Positions 6,083 to 6,083 of a DNA stretch of 6,083 nt are shown in pieces (position 1 is the first letter of the stretch; each line of letters begins with the position of its first letter). Origin of the DNA: Methanocalculaceae archaeon (GTDB lineage Archaea > Halobacteriota > Methanomicrobia > Methanomicrobiales > Methanocorpusculaceae); NCBI GenBank assembly GCA_031255895.1, contig JAIRRQ010000089.1, positions 1-6,083 of the forward strand. The letters run 5' to 3'. A model generated the notes under the pieces. The model was not told the origin of the DNA and made no database searches. It saw nothing but the letters and a program-made list of their open reading frames with translations. The position numbers and the translations under genes were made by a program.

Positions 6083-6083
6083 T

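Overview
The window looks like part of the chromosome of a euryarchaeon, most probably a methanogen of the Methanomicrobiales/Methanocorpusculum kind. The evidence is an archaeal-type phosphoglycerate kinase, a THEP1-family NTPase, a single-chain ADP-forming acyl-CoA synthetase, oligo-T terminators right after stop codons, A/T-rich TATA-like boxes, and a GGAG-type ribosome binding site. The lineage is an inference from protein style; no rRNA or other marker lies in the window.

Layout: positions 1-1059 (+) hold the C-terminal ~350 residues of phosphoglycerate kinase, whose 5' end lies outside the window, followed by a T7 run. At the far end, 3930-6008 (-) holds a complete 692-residue fused acetate/acyl-CoA ligase (ADP-forming), with an ATP-grasp half first and a CoA-binding/ligase half second. 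It has a clear RBS, a structured leader upstream and a T8 terminator downstream. The two metabolic genes face each other.

Between them lie about 2.9 kb of A/T-rich, gene-poor DNA. The only confidently intact gene there is a THEP1-type P-loop NTPase (1944-2468, -). It sits 5 nt behind a 120-codon ORF of unknown function (2474-2836, -), and the two may form a small operon driven by a TATA-like box near 2861-2872 that adjoins an 18-nt dyad. On either side are two stretches that read as decayed protein genes. One (1120-1796, +) can be followed through two stop codons and two frame changes. The other (3098-3777, +) has a TAG codon and an apparent loss of one A in a poly-A tract. Neither could be assigned to a family by eye. 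A 15-nt exact repeat (1846-1860 and 3804-3818) flanks the THEP1 segment and the second decayed gene.

Functionally, phosphoglycerate kinase belongs to glycolysis/gluconeogenesis and the acyl-CoA ligase interconverts acyl-CoA + ADP + Pi with acid + CoA + ATP. They need not be co-regulated. The middle reads as a degrading accessory or insertion region rather than a recognisable new system. I found no CRISPR array, tRNA, rRNA, complete insertion sequence or defence locus.
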